From Paralichthys olivaceus (taxonomy: Eukaryota; Chordata; Actinopteri; Pleuronectiformes; Paralichthyidae), in NCBI RefSeq assembly GCF_024713975.1, contig NC_091109.1, forward strand, positions 20,925,760 through 20,989,759: 64,000 nt of DNA, given 5' to 3'. The position numbers were made by a program, and so were the translations under genes. The notes under the pieces were generated by a model that had not been told where the DNA came from, searched no databases, and saw nothing but the letters and a program-made list of their open reading frames with translations. Shown here piece by piece: positions 24,936-55,426 of this stretch (its first letter is position 1; every line of letters starts with the position of its first letter).

Positions 24936-27900
24936 TCACACCGCCACCCAGAGGATCGAGATGTTAGTGCCTCCCTCGTGTGTTATCTGGTTAACACGCC
25001 CACGGATACAGTCCAGAGTCACGTACACAGCTGTGCCGTTCTGCACCTGAAATGAGGCCCTGAGCCCGATGCTGGCCCACTCGCTGCCTTCAGGCATGTA
25101 TCCAGACACCTGCTGAGCCACAGGACCCGCCTGCCCACTCTGACCTGGGCCTGCCACCTGCTGCAACGTGAGTTTTACTATGTTACAGGAGTGGATCAGC
25201 TTCAGGTTGAGCGCGACGTTCGCTGTCCCTTTCTCGTGGAATATAAAGTTCTTCCGGCCGCTCGGCGCGCCTGAGCGGGCCAAGTGAACCTGCGGCGTGT
25301 CTGAGCTGATCTGCTGGAACAGCAGCGGTTTGTTCCTCACCGCTCCGAAGGGAAGACCGGTCCTGGACACGGTAGCGGTCAAAGCCGACGACACAGCTGA
25401 AGGAATCCAGATGAGGCTCAGCATGCTGATGCCGGTGCTGTCCCCGAAATAACGGATGTTGCACTGGGAGGGAGACGTGATCTCGAAGCTGAGTGTGTCT
25501 CCCCTGTCCACGCTCACGGCGCCAGAGAGGGTGATGGAGGTGTCCCTGTAGTTGACGCCTGTCTTGAAGGCCTGCGTCGCCTCCACACCCGTCCCGTTGC
25601 GGTTAGTGTAAGCGATCAGGGAGAAACCCTCTCGAATGCAGGTGTGGCCCATGGAGTACAGCGCCTGCTGGAGGATGAACTTCACCACGCCGCTCTCTGT
25701 GAAGCGCACGCCGCGGCTGTCGTGGGTCAGGCTGATCATGTACGGGTCAGACACTGAGGTCATACGGAACGTCGGGCGGTAGCTGGTCTGGTAGTGGACC
25801 AACAGGGACATCTGAGCTGTCATGGCAACAGCGCCGGTATCATGAGACAACCAGAGGAGACTCAAAGAGGGAGCGGTGACGTCGTACACATGAAGATCCT
25901 TGCTCTGGTTGCAGTGTTGATTCGGACTCTTCAGCAGGAGGGTGAGGGTGTGATTAGGCTCAACCTCGACTCCGCTGCTGACGCTCACCCCCTGAAAGTA
26001 CTTCCCATCGGGCTGTTCGATGCGGACGCCACTGAGATCCTGACCCTCCTCCTCCTGGCTGCCGTTGAGCCTCATCCCAACCTGGAGGAAGTTCCTGCAG
26101 CTGTGCTTTAATGCAAAGTTATGATCCAACCACACCAGGCCGTGCTGCAGGAAGGTCACCTGCCCCGCTTCGTTGGAAAGCAAATCGCTGCTCTCCTTCC
26201 CTCGGATGTTCAGCTGAAGCCCCTGGAAGATGTTGGTGCCGGTGGTCCGAGCAGACGGAACTGCAACGTTCGCCGCCCAGGACTGAGAGAGTCGGCTCTC
26301 TGAACTCTGGCTGCACACAGCGTCGCTGACGGCCGTGCACGGGACAGAGACAGGCTCTCCGTCACAGTCCGAACAGGCCTGGCACTCCTGCAGCTCCTGG
26401 TTGTAGAAGTAGTCGTGGCCGCACATGCCCAGCTCCACTTCCCTCTCAGACACCCCCAGACACCTGAAGCCTCCTGAGCCAGAGAGAAAATATGATTGTT
26501 TTGTGTGGATGAAAAATACTTAGATTCTTTTGGTTTTAAATAAACTGGTGTGAATGGATTCTAAGATAAAATCTGTCCATGATCGTAGAATAACTTGTGT
26601 TTGTCATCAGCGCCATGTTTTAAACTCACCTGGGGTGTTCAGGCACTTCACTCGCTCCCCACAAATGTTTGGTAGCTCAAGGCATTCGTCTCTGTCCTGT
26701 AATTCATACAGATTCATTTTATCTTCATGAAAACATTCTGATATTAATAAAAAATCTTTTCCAAAAACCTGCAATACCAATATCTGCTTAAGTTCTGAAG
26801 CTGTAAGTAGACATTCTGTGTTTGTGTTTGAAATTGAAGACAAGGATCAATCATTCAGTCTCTGAGAGGTCAGTACCTGGCACATGCGGTCTGCAGTGGA
26901 TGAGCACTGTGAGATGAGGAAGAAGCCAGGTGGACACATAGTGCATTTCTCACACTGAGGCGGGTCCCTCTGAAAATCACAGAACTCCTCTGGTCCGCAG
27001 GGCGAAGGGCATCCCAGCAGAGGTTGAGGGAAATTCGCCTCCCCGACCACGTCCATCACCTTCGTGTCCATGTCCACTTTGTGGACGGCGTAGGACTTCT
27101 GCAGGTGGCTGCGGGCCTGGCTCTGCAGCCCCGCCAAGTGGCTCTCAAAGTAGCTCTGCAGCTCGCCCTGCAGGCCCTGGAAGGACACCTGTTTGACGGT
27201 GTCCGAGAGGAGGCTGTACTGGGCCTTCACCACGTCCATCTGCTCGTACATGCGCCGCTGCTGCTCCAGGATTTCGCGCTGCTGGGACAGAAGGGCGTCC
27301 TGTTGGTCCACGAGCTTCTGCTGCAGGTCGCGGATGACCACCTGCTGGGCGCGCAGGGCCTCCACCAGCTTCTCCTGCCCCTTGGCCAGCTGGAGGTGCA
27401 GGATGAGGGCGTCCTCTGAGGGGACTTCATTCTCGCCTGCGATGAAAATAATGCAGAGTGAAAGACGGGAACACACTTGCTGTTAAACAGTGAACTGGAG
27501 GAAATGATTAAATGAGATTAAGTCTGTAGCAGAAGTCTGATTTCAGTGAGGTGCTGGCCCCCAGTGTGTGAACACCCAGTGACCCCGCCGACATGAAAGA
27601 ACTAGAGCTTTTCTGGACAATTGACTTTGAGACATTGTTCCAGTTGAGCTGCTCTAGATGCCCCGCAGATAACATTGACTTCTAAAGGTCGACAGAGTCC
27701 TACCTTGGTTTACAACCCCCACGGCTGATCACAGGTGGAGGAGGTTAAAGCCAATAAAGTGCAGGAGGTGAATTTAAAGGAAATTCAGTGAAAATAATAC
27801 TTTTTGGATGATTGACTCCTTTGTGTCCTCTTTGGACATTTGGAAAAAGTAAATCAGCCTGAGATCGTCTACACACAACAGATGATGCTGATGATGGAGA

Positions 27901-28584
27901 TAGCAGACCTGGCTTGATGTCACATGTGAGCTGGACACCCAGAGGCGCGCCGCCAAGTTCCGACGAAGAATATCCAAACTCCGGGAAGTCTCCCAGGAAC
28001 TGCGCGGCTCTGTCGGACAGATGCACGGGAGGACGCTGGCTGGAGACGCTCTCCTCTGAAGCGGCCAGACAGCCCTCACCCACACAGGACTTCGCCCGAG
28101 CTTTTGGCCGGATCCTCGGGGGCAGTCTGCACTCGATCCCTCTGCAGTCTCGGGTGTCGTTAGTGGGTTGAAATTGCTTGACAGGAGCGGCGCAGCCCGC
28201 GTCCGTGCACCCTGCAGGTAGAGGGAGGACCTCGGGCGCTCTCATCCGTGCGCCTCCACCTCCTCCTCCTCCGCCGCTGATGTTTCCGTGTCGCCCGCGT
28301 AGAGGCTGCGCGGCCGGGTAGGCTTGCGACGCAGCTCTCGGAGAACCCGGGTACGCGTGATGTTGGCTGGCCACTATCTGCGCCGCTCTCCCCTGCGTGG
28401 TGGGGTTGAATTGCCGCGGCTGCCTGGAGGATCTGCCCCCCGGACAGTGCTCTCCGGTGCACGGTCTCGGATCGCTCGCGTCCCCGCCGAAGCAGTGCGT
28501 CCCCCGGCAAAAATCTGCTGCAGCTTGCGCGGTGTTGTGCAGCGAAACCCAGGAGAGCAGCAGCACTGATGTTAGTAAAACCAT
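24936..28584 (-). CDS. Secreted mosaic protein: CX4C repeats, coiled coil, TNFR/EGF-like modules, triple C-terminal domain
   Basis: I do not recognise this gene. Exons in transcript order: 27909-28584, 26877-27436, 26630-26696, 24936-26473. They join in frame (phases 1, 0, 1) to 2841 nt, 946 residues. Residues 1-21 look like a signal peptide. Residues 26-172 hold five C-x4-C motifs (CRGTHC, CTGEHC, CTDAGC, CRGIEC, CVGEGC) in a Pro/Gly/Arg-rich stretch. About 235-325 is a Gln/Leu-rich coiled coil. 368-411 is a cysteine module with TNFR-like CxxCxxC spacing. 413-442 is EGF-like (DRDEC...CLNTPGGFRC) but lacks the usual fifth Cys. 452-488 is a TNFR-like six-Cys repeat. Residues about 515-946 are three similar beta-rich units. 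The layout suggests a secreted oligomer, comparable in plan to thrombospondins or EMILINs, with TNF/C1q-like ends. The donor of exon 1 is weak (GTCTGC). An acceptor ending at 28614 suggests an upstream 5'UTR exon. The gene lies between gad2 and apbb1ip, where human has none that I know of. Confidence 0.8.
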
Positions 28585-28615
28585 GTTTGCATGAGAAAAA
28601 AATCCTTCTCTACCT

Positions 28616-31260
28616 GCAAAAGCAGAAAATGCACGTTTAAGCTTATTGGTTAACCAAATGGAAAATCTGGGAAAAAGCTGAAGTTAATCATAAAAAAACA
28701 AACTTTATCTCAGTTGATGTGCAGCTCCTGACACGACATCACCTCCAGCTGCAGGTTTGGTGAGACTGACTTCCCTGAGTGTCAGTGAGGAATAAACACA
28801 TTGGACATTACTGCTGCTGCCTCCTGAGCCTCTGAGCTCCTGCACTGTCAGGATGAGGAATTCCAAAGCTTAATTAGCATCAGGTTTCCCCAGCCCCGAA
28901 TTAACCCTTCAGCTTCCCTGCATCTCCACACAGGACCTCCCCATGAAGACAGAAAGACAGAATACACTTATTTATTTCAAATGATCCCTCTGTTCTCTTT
29001 TCAAAGTGTCATGCTTTATGGCAGAGTTTTGGAGTCATGCTAAGAATAAATGAGGCAGATTTATTTTTCTTTTGCATTTCCAGAATAAAGTCAACAGTTT
29101 GAGAATGACATCATTTTTTGGAAATATTGAAGCATATAGAAGAAACATCCAACTGCAGGAGGGGGAGATTTTCTTGTATGTTGTAAATAAAGTTGTGATG
29201 CCAAAAATGAAGGAAGTGGAAATGTCAAAGAATTAATTCTAAATGTCAAAGAATAAATTCTAAATGTCAAGAAAAACGTCCAAAAACTTTGGTGTTTTCT
29301 AAATAATTGAATAAAAAACATTGAATTATTGATAAAATTCATTTTTTTTCTTTGAAATTTCAAGTTTATTCTCAACATTTCACCTTAATTTTCTTGTCAT
29401 TTAGTTTCTTACGCCCACCACTCTTCACTTTTGCTCTAATTCTCTTCCGTACTTTCCTGACTGTCACTTTTCATTTCCCTCACTGTTGACTCTCCTTCCT
29501 CCCAAAAAGAAAGTGATTGTTGAGACAGCTGCTGGTCCTCAACCCTGTATTCTCCATGTTATACAGGCCTTGTCAACACCGAGCTGCCCTCGTTATAGAC
29601 AAAGCCAACAAAGGTCAAACTTTTGTTGAAGGGACTTGTGGCAGAAGTCAGGAATGTGAAATCCGCAGCTGCTTTCTCCTAATAAATCTCATCTCAGTGT
29701 TTCCAACCTCAGGTCCGGTGGGGGGGTTATCTGAGGCTGATGTGTGGGGTAGTTTGGCAGATTATGTTGTAAATGTCTGTTTGAAAATGTGGAGGTCAGG
29801 TAGGGAGTCAATTACTGCCAAGTACAGAAAAGTTGAAATGATGACATCTATTTCCTCCCATTTACTTTGATTATCCTCCAACTTTTACAAACTCGTTTCA
29901 TCATAATATCAAAAACATGATTCATCTTGTTTTGAATCTCAGAGCTTTGACATTTCTTATCTCACAATTTGAACTTTGACTCATTGTATTTGACGTGGAT
30001 TTCCCTTAATGTTGACATTTTATGATCTCTCATTATTTCCATTAACTTTCTTTTCCACATTGAAGTTTCACTCCTGTTAAACAAAACAAACCTCAGTTTT
30101 CTTGTTTTCTGGAAACTGTTGGTAAATAAGTGCTGCCAAAGAGAGCGGAGGGGCTCTGAGGAATCAGCTGCATACGTACAAAAACATCCAGTTAATTGGT
30201 CGTTATTCTTCTGGTGCAAAAGAGCAGCGTGGATTATTTCACCGCAAAAAAAAAAAATAAAAAAAGCACTGCGGCCGGTCTGAGCTGCTCCACACCACCC
30301 ATAGAGTTCAATGGTGTTTGGCATGTACAGTACAGCAGAGTACAAACAGAGGGCACTGCAACACTCCCACTTTTCACATCATCAGAGTGACAGTTTGTCC
30401 TCTGCAGTATTACATTTACCTAACGCTCTATCGTTTTGCAAGGTGCCCACTGGTTTTGTCATTATCACCCCATTTTCTTCTCTGTGCCCGAGCCCAGGGA
30501 AGGTGTTTAGAGGGTGTGTTGGAGCGCTCAGATTCAACATGACAGAGAATAATGATTTAAAAATATGCCCTCTGGTACATCTCTCACCTTAACATCTGGG
30601 GTTTGTAATTTTTTTCTTAAATCTAACAGACTGCTCTTTGTTAAGAAAGGTCTTGGCTTTGCAACCAGTTCCTACTTCGTTGTATTAAGGTGACTAAAAA
30701 TAACACTCAGTTTCTTGACTGTGTGCTGTGACACATGTTGGATAACAACATCAGTGCCCCTCTGTTGGACCACCCTCAGATGCAGTGAAGCGCGGCTGCA
30801 AAGACACAACAAAGCGGAAAAAAAAAAAAAAGAAAATCACCCCGCACTTGAGAAATGTTCTCTGAGGCACCAGCGTGCTCGTGTTTGGGAGATTCTCTGG
30901 TCTCTGATCCTTTTGGTGTCCATGTGTTTGTCAACCCCTGAGAGAGGGAGGAAATGAGGGCGGTCGGGACACATGGAGTGTTTGTTTAATGCATCACGAG
31001 TCATGAAAGGCTCTCCAACGCATTCAAGGTTATTTGGTTTCCCCCCCATGGAGCTCAACTTCGCTGTATGATGACAGGATTTCAACACAGAGAGAGAGTG
31101 GTCGGCCTTTCCCCTCGGAGCTGAGGGTGTCTTGAGGCAAAATAGGACACAGAAGTGCTATTAATAGTGAAATAATGCAGACAGAGACTAATGTTTTCCT
31201 GGAAAATGACGGAATCAGCATCATAGGGCATCATAATGCTAATTATTCCCTCAGTTTCCT
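28616..31260. other. Upstream region of the unnamed gene, no exon recognised
   Basis: AT-rich sequence with A runs and no coding exon. A TTAATTAG core at about 28869 lies in a unique block that could be regulatory. Confidence 0.45.
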
Positions 31261-31375
31261 AATATTTTGACATGTTGTTGATTTGAGCTGCACACCAAGG
31301 CCCTGTGAGCTGAAGGAAGATCACAAAGAGATGTGAAATCTTGATTCTTGGCCTCCCAGGTTGACTCAAGGAGAA

Positions 31376-31418
31376 ATGCAAATAAATACAGCTATCTGTG
31401 TCTGCATGGCCAGATAAG
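31376..31418. promoter_or_regulatory. Octamer/GATA cluster upstream of apbb1ip
   Basis: Within 43 bases there is a perfect octamer ATGCAAAT (31376-31383), a reverse GATA motif CTATCT (31392-31397) and a forward GATA motif AGATAAG (31412-31418). APBB1IP is known mainly from blood cells, so a haematopoietic enhancer is possible but inferred. Confidence 0.3.
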
Positions 31419-31419
31419 A

Positions 31420-34400
31420 GCTGGAGGCTATTCATACCTTGACAGCTTGACTTTCCTTGGCCCCCCCCCCCCCCTTGAAGATAAATGACCTTGTTGCACC
31501 ACACCAGTGTCTTAAGATATTCCTTCCTGATTTCAAGACCAGAAGGTTGTACATTTTTTAATTGCACGGAAGATGTGTGCTTTATTTCTGCTCTGGTATC
31601 CGTCAGCGCTGTGACGTGCCACATGACCACTCCTGTCCACAGACCTGCAGTAAATCAGTTTCTATGAGGTGAATTATTAACCGAGGCCCGTCACATTCTC
31701 CGTGCTGAGTCAGCGTTCCCTTCAAATCTCACCAATACTATTTCATTTCTCTCCACACACTCAATCATCTGCTCAAGCGGTTGTCAATCACCGACATGGT
31801 CGTGAATGAGAGTTTTCTCCTGGTGAGACTGAAACAGTTGCAGTGCAGATAAGAAGCACTGTGAGGTGGGGGGGGGGGGGGGTGGCAGCCTAGCGCTGCC
31901 CTGACAAGACTGTTGTGAAAGTGTGGAGGCTCTTTGCAAGAATGCAGTGACAGGTCTAGACCTGAACTTCCGCATTGAGCAGGAAGAAAATCAACAGTCA
32001 GAGAGCCAGATGCAATCCAAATCAGCACACCCTGCATGTAACTGCTTTTTACTGGTGTAGAGCTTCATCACAGGGTAATATTCGGTCCATGAAGCGGTTA
32101 TCTTGAAACTAACTGGAGTAACAAGGATTAAAACAATCTGCAGAGGTGAGTCCCGGCTCTGTTAATCTGTACCTTCAGTTAACGGTGAACACCCAGAGCT
32201 GCTTTCCTGACTCTGACTACTCTGTGTACGATGGTTTGTTGTTTTCAGTTGATGGCGCTGTCAAACAGAGCATTTGTTTCCCTGCCTCAGTCACAGCAGA
32301 TATGCAGATATGTCAGTTAGTGTTTGTTGTGGCTGAACATCCGAGGCATTCTGTCAGATTTAATGATTCTAAAGCTTCCTTTTTCAAAAAAAAGTTGTCA
32401 AACCAGGATCAAAAAAATGTCCAAAAACTGTCATGGTAGTTTTCTACGATCTTTTTGTTCTGGTGAGATAAATCTAAATTAGTTTGCTGTACCACAAATA
32501 AAAAATACATTAGGCGTATTTCAAGATGACAAGACGGGTGTTAGTTCATCTGTGTTCCTGTCTACGGTCCAACAGGGTGGAGCCAGCTCTAATGTCAGAC
32601 TGCGACATGACTCAATGACCACGAGAAACCGATAGGCCTGGCCTCTTATTTTTAAAGCTCGCAGTGCTGTCAGTTTGTCACTGATGATTGGAACATTTTG
32701 TACATTTGGCTTCTGAGATGAGACGTAATCACAGAGGAACACACTGAATCACTTACATGGTGTATCACAGAACATGTCTGATTCAAAGGATGGACTTAAA
32801 ACCACTTAGTTGATGGTGTTTTTTTCTTGTTTTGGAGCGTCGTCAAGCAATAAAACACCTCAGTACATGTTTATACACACTGTCCAATGACTCCTATGGA
32901 CTATTTGACTCATTTGCACTAAAAAAAGTACATATCCCTGTTACTCAGTTACTGTAGGTCTTGTGTTTTTAACGGCCCAGTTTGATTCTAAGACAAACCC
33001 TCTTCAGCAATCTCAGATATGATCTTGTGTATTGTTAAATGCCAGTTATGATTTGAGGATTTTTATCCCCTCCAGCACTTTGTTTCAGAGTCCCTGACTT
33101 CTCTTCTTCACGGTAGCGTTCGACCAGTTCTGTAAACACATCTGCATGAGAGTACAGTTTCTCAATCTGAGTGAAAGAAGGAGTTTCACTACATTATGTC
33201 AAACACTCTTTGCCTTGTGTTATTGTCTGGTTTCCATTTTCTTGACTTATGCATGTGCAGGCTTATAAAAAAAGGCCGAGACATATATTTGAGCTTATTT
33301 AGGAGGGAGGAGGGGAAACTGTTTTCTGGAGGAATGCACTTGCATATATATATATACTGTATATGTCCAGACTTTAATTTCAGCGAATACCAGAAGTATG
33401 TGGTGTGTTCTCACAATGCGTCGTGCGAGTCTGGAGAGTTGCCAGTATTCATGCCTGAGTGTTTCCAATAATATTTAAAAATGCTGACAAATCACATATT
33501 CTCAGGGCCGTTTCTGCAAAAAGGCAGTGAAACTCTTTAGTGAAAGTATTTCTTCATCCAAAAATAATGTGAATCATAAGTTCACGTCCATGAAAATTGT
33601 TGTGCACTGCAGCTATTGCTAGAAAATCCTGTCCAACAAAGTGTGGCCCTTTAGAGAACTGGATGCATCAATATATTTCTGTCAGATAGCATTAGTCATG
33701 CCAGTGTTCCACTTCCAACTAAGACGTTCTCCGAAGTTCCTGATAAGAATCTTTTGAATGATTTTGCAACAGATCTCTGTCAAACCCGATTTCTTGTGCC
33801 AAAGATGTTGAAGAGTTTTATTCATGTTTTTATGAACATGGTCGGACTTTTGGAGAAATTAGCTTGTTCCCTCTCTCTCTTGCTGAGAGTTCGGTGACGA
33901 GATGAGATGAGGCAGTTTTCAAGATCTGACCAAATGAAATACTGATCCCCTCCGACTTCTCTTTGCCACATGAGGGTTGAAAGAGCTCAGTTTAATGTAT
34001 TTGGACTCTAAAAGCATACAGGCATTTTTCTCCTTCTCTGAAAAGAGAAACATTCCTTGATCAATCTATGAACCACAATTAAACCAGTTAAATTAAAATG
34101 TGACGTTATACCAGTTAGGTAAAACCCTTACGTTAAGTTTGGAAGTGGCTCATGTCATCATTTCCTGCTCGATTTCAACATAGCACATTGGCAGGAAGTT
34201 TACGCTTCACCACTTCCTCCCAAAGTGTAAAGCATCTGTGTAAAAAGGGTGGAGGCGCACAAGCTCAAAGAGTACGAAACCCACTCATGAATATGTCACA
34301 TGGAAATTAAGGCTTGACACCAAGACGTTCGTACACATCACAGAGTTGTGTTATATCATCACATTCAACCACACATGCAGACGTCATCTGTTAGTCGGAA

Positions 34401-36197
34401 CAATATTGATCCATTTCACATTCAAATGGGAAACATCATGTCACAACAGCCTCTGAGCTCTGGCCTGGAACAGCTTCAGTCACACTCGTCTCCACACTGT
34501 GACCGAAGGTTTTTGCCTCGGGTGTCTTTTGATTAAATTCTTGCAAAGCGTTTCTCTCTCTTCTGTTGCTGGATCTTACAGTTTACTGCACATGAGTCCA
34601 CACTGAGAATCATGTGCAGCCACTTTGTTAAAGATAATATTTTTCATATCTAATGTATCATAGCAGCAAAAAAAAAACAAAACGTGAAGAGTTATTCAAA
34701 CATGTCTGAACGAGCATGAACAGCATTACAAAAAAAAACTCTTTCCAAAACAAACCTGAACGCAACTCTGTTCAATTTCATAAAGCATATGAACACATGA
34801 ATGTTAAATCAGTGTGCCAACCTTCCACTTTTCATATGTATTGTACTGCATTGAATAACCTTGTTGTTGAGAGGTACTATACAAAAAACTAAATTTTCTT
34901 TTGTAGTTCCAAAGTTATTTTGGTTCTGACAGGTCCAAGTTAGCAAAGTCAATCAGAAGGAAATTGATTTTTGTACGATCGTGAATCAAAAGTTGTCCAG
35001 TAAAGTCCAGTAACAGCTGCAGAAGCACCGGTACAAGGTGAGACCTTCATGTTCACCGGGCAGTTGTCTTTACCTGCTCTGCGTAAACTCACCATCACAA
35101 TCCTACAGGAGGATGATGAAGGTGGAGCGTGCACAGTTGCTCCCCATCTAATACTGACACTGACTGAACTCCCGCTCACACCTTCACTGAAGTCACGCTC
35201 CCGACTACTACTGCTTATGTTCCACTGTAAGAAAACAGGGACTCTGTTTTGACTGCATATTCTCGCCCATCATAACATTTGCTTTGAGAAATGAGGCTTC
35301 AAATGTTACATGAGAGACAGATTACTCACATAATCTAAGAAGGAAACCTTGAGTGAATCTCCAGGAGTTGTTTTCAGAGATAACACGGCTACTATTGTTG
35401 TCCCTCAGTGTGTTGTGCCGCCAAATTGAAATAATGAACCTTGATGATGCTGATATTACCCTCACATGTCTGAGTTTTGAATTTTATTGTTGCATTAAGC
35501 TTTAGAAAATAATTCGTTTTGTTAGATTTAATGCAATAATTGTAATTATGCAGTGTTTGTGCAAACATTCAGCATGTTAATGTCATCATGGGACTCAATG
35601 TGTGGCTTAAAATAACCTGTAACTTGCAGCATTCAGAAGAGGGAAGGTTAGAAGATGTCAAAATTCAATTAGTACGATGGTTTGATGAAGACAACTACAG
35701 AAATAGGCCCAGATCCATAAATAATACTGTACATTTTATTCCTGACGCTCTGAGAAAATGAAATAATATTCCCTTCCCCAGTTCAGCTTACAAGATGTGA
35801 CAAGATCCAGCAAAACAGAAGAAAAAAAAAAAACACACGCCTGCAAGTTATGCATTCAAAGTTTTCTCCGTTCGATCTTGGCTGGAGATGTTTCAGGAAA
35901 GCAGAGCCTCGGGGCACAGATTACAATCGCACGCATTTCAAAGTAAAGCAGCAGCAGTACTGTGTTTCTACCACAAGCCACCCGCTGCATTTTTAACATT
36001 CACGTCTCCATGCAAATGGATTCACCTCTTCATTCCATACATTCCTTCACCATCACTTGTCACGACAACCGAATCCAATCAATTGCACCAATCGCTACAG
36101 TCTATTGATAAACACTGTGCTCTAATAGCTGCATGAGAAAAGAGTCTGATCTCTGAGCTTTTTCTGTGTCTGACATTTCTGTTGTTGCTTCGACCAG
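31420..36197. other. Non-coding region 5' of the apbb1ip start codon
   Basis: No coding exon is seen. It probably holds the apbb1ip promoter and non-coding first exon(s), because the ATG at 36198 directly follows a splice-acceptor-like CAG. A donor-like GTGAGT at 32146 is one possible end of a non-coding exon. There are short A, C and G runs, and a TA run near 33343. Confidence 0.4.
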
Positions 36198-50724
<14,527 letters not shown>

Positions 50725-51051
50725 TCTGAGCAGGTCATTTGTGGAGAATAAATAAGAACTCTGTCGAACGAAGAGTAATTTAAAACTTAATCTGCATTTT
50801 CCATCCGCAGCTGTTCTAATGTCACATCTGGAGATCAATACACACATTGATCCACTTATCCAGAGCATTGTGGTGATTCATCTGTAGTCCAGCCTGGTAA
50901 CTGTTTTAAACTTGGTTAGAAATCAGTGACAGCTGTAAGAAAACATTCAATCTTGCTGCTGTCATCATAGTTTTTTTATAGAGTTGTATATATTGTCATG
51001 TTTACCTGGTAGAATACAGAGTGTTGTTATTTTTCAAATGACTGTCATCTA

Positions 51052-51057
51052 AATAAA
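51052..51057 (+). terminator. polyA signal of apbb1ip
   Basis: AATAAA about 330 bases after the apbb1ip stop. It puts the transcript end near 51075, roughly 240 bases from the converging selenoo signal. Confidence 0.7.
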
Positions 51058-51318
51058 AACTCCTGAACAAATATCTTCTGATTCCTGGTGGCATAAGAAA
51101 AAGACAAACTGAACATTGTCTCTGACTGGACTGAATCTTTGGACTTGACTGACCTCTTTAAAATCTTTTCTTATCGTGATAACTGAACAGAACTAAAGTA
51201 CAGGACCTAGTTTCCATGTTGTACCTCTGCTGTGTGTGAATACAGTGGAACTACACTGTAGATGAGCCTAGATCCATAAGAATGCAACAGAACAGCCTCT
51301 CAAAGCAGCATCTTCCTC

Positions 51319-51324
51319 TTTATT
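51319..51324 (-). terminator. polyA signal of selenoo
   Basis: Minus-strand AATAAA (TTTATT on plus), about 175 bases after the last selenoo stop. The 3'UTR is therefore short and any SECIS element should lie within about 51325-51498. Confidence 0.6.
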
Positions 51325-51349
51325 TCGGTGTCAAATAGACAAAAGGGAT

Positions 51350-51401
51350 GGATACAATATCATCAGCTAAAATAATCTGATCTCTGTTGGTCACTGTATC
51401 C
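51350..51401 (-). other. Stem-loop candidate in the selenoo 3'UTR (possible SECIS, unproven)
   Basis: On the minus strand GGATACA (51401-51395) and TGTATCC (51356-51350) are exact complements. Inside them GTGA follows the 5' arm and TGAT precedes the 3' arm, as the SECIS quartet should. The expected second helix does not pair well, so this is only a candidate. Confidence 0.25.
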
Positions 51402-51498
51402 ACACACACAGTGGGTTTTTCTCCGCAGACATTTTGGAGGAAATATGTTCCACTAACCTAACGCACGAAACATCAGGGAAAGTTGTGACGCCTTCATT

Positions 51499-55426
<3,928 letters not shown>

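Noticed and set aside
27024-27419. 131-codon plus-strand frame rich in Leu/Gln/His
   Set aside because: Antisense shadow of the coiled-coil exon of the unnamed gene.
51472-51498. ATGA ... TGATG stretch just after the selenoo stop as a SECIS
   Set aside because: The spacing between the two motifs is only about 18 bases, too short for the SECIS second helix and apical loop.
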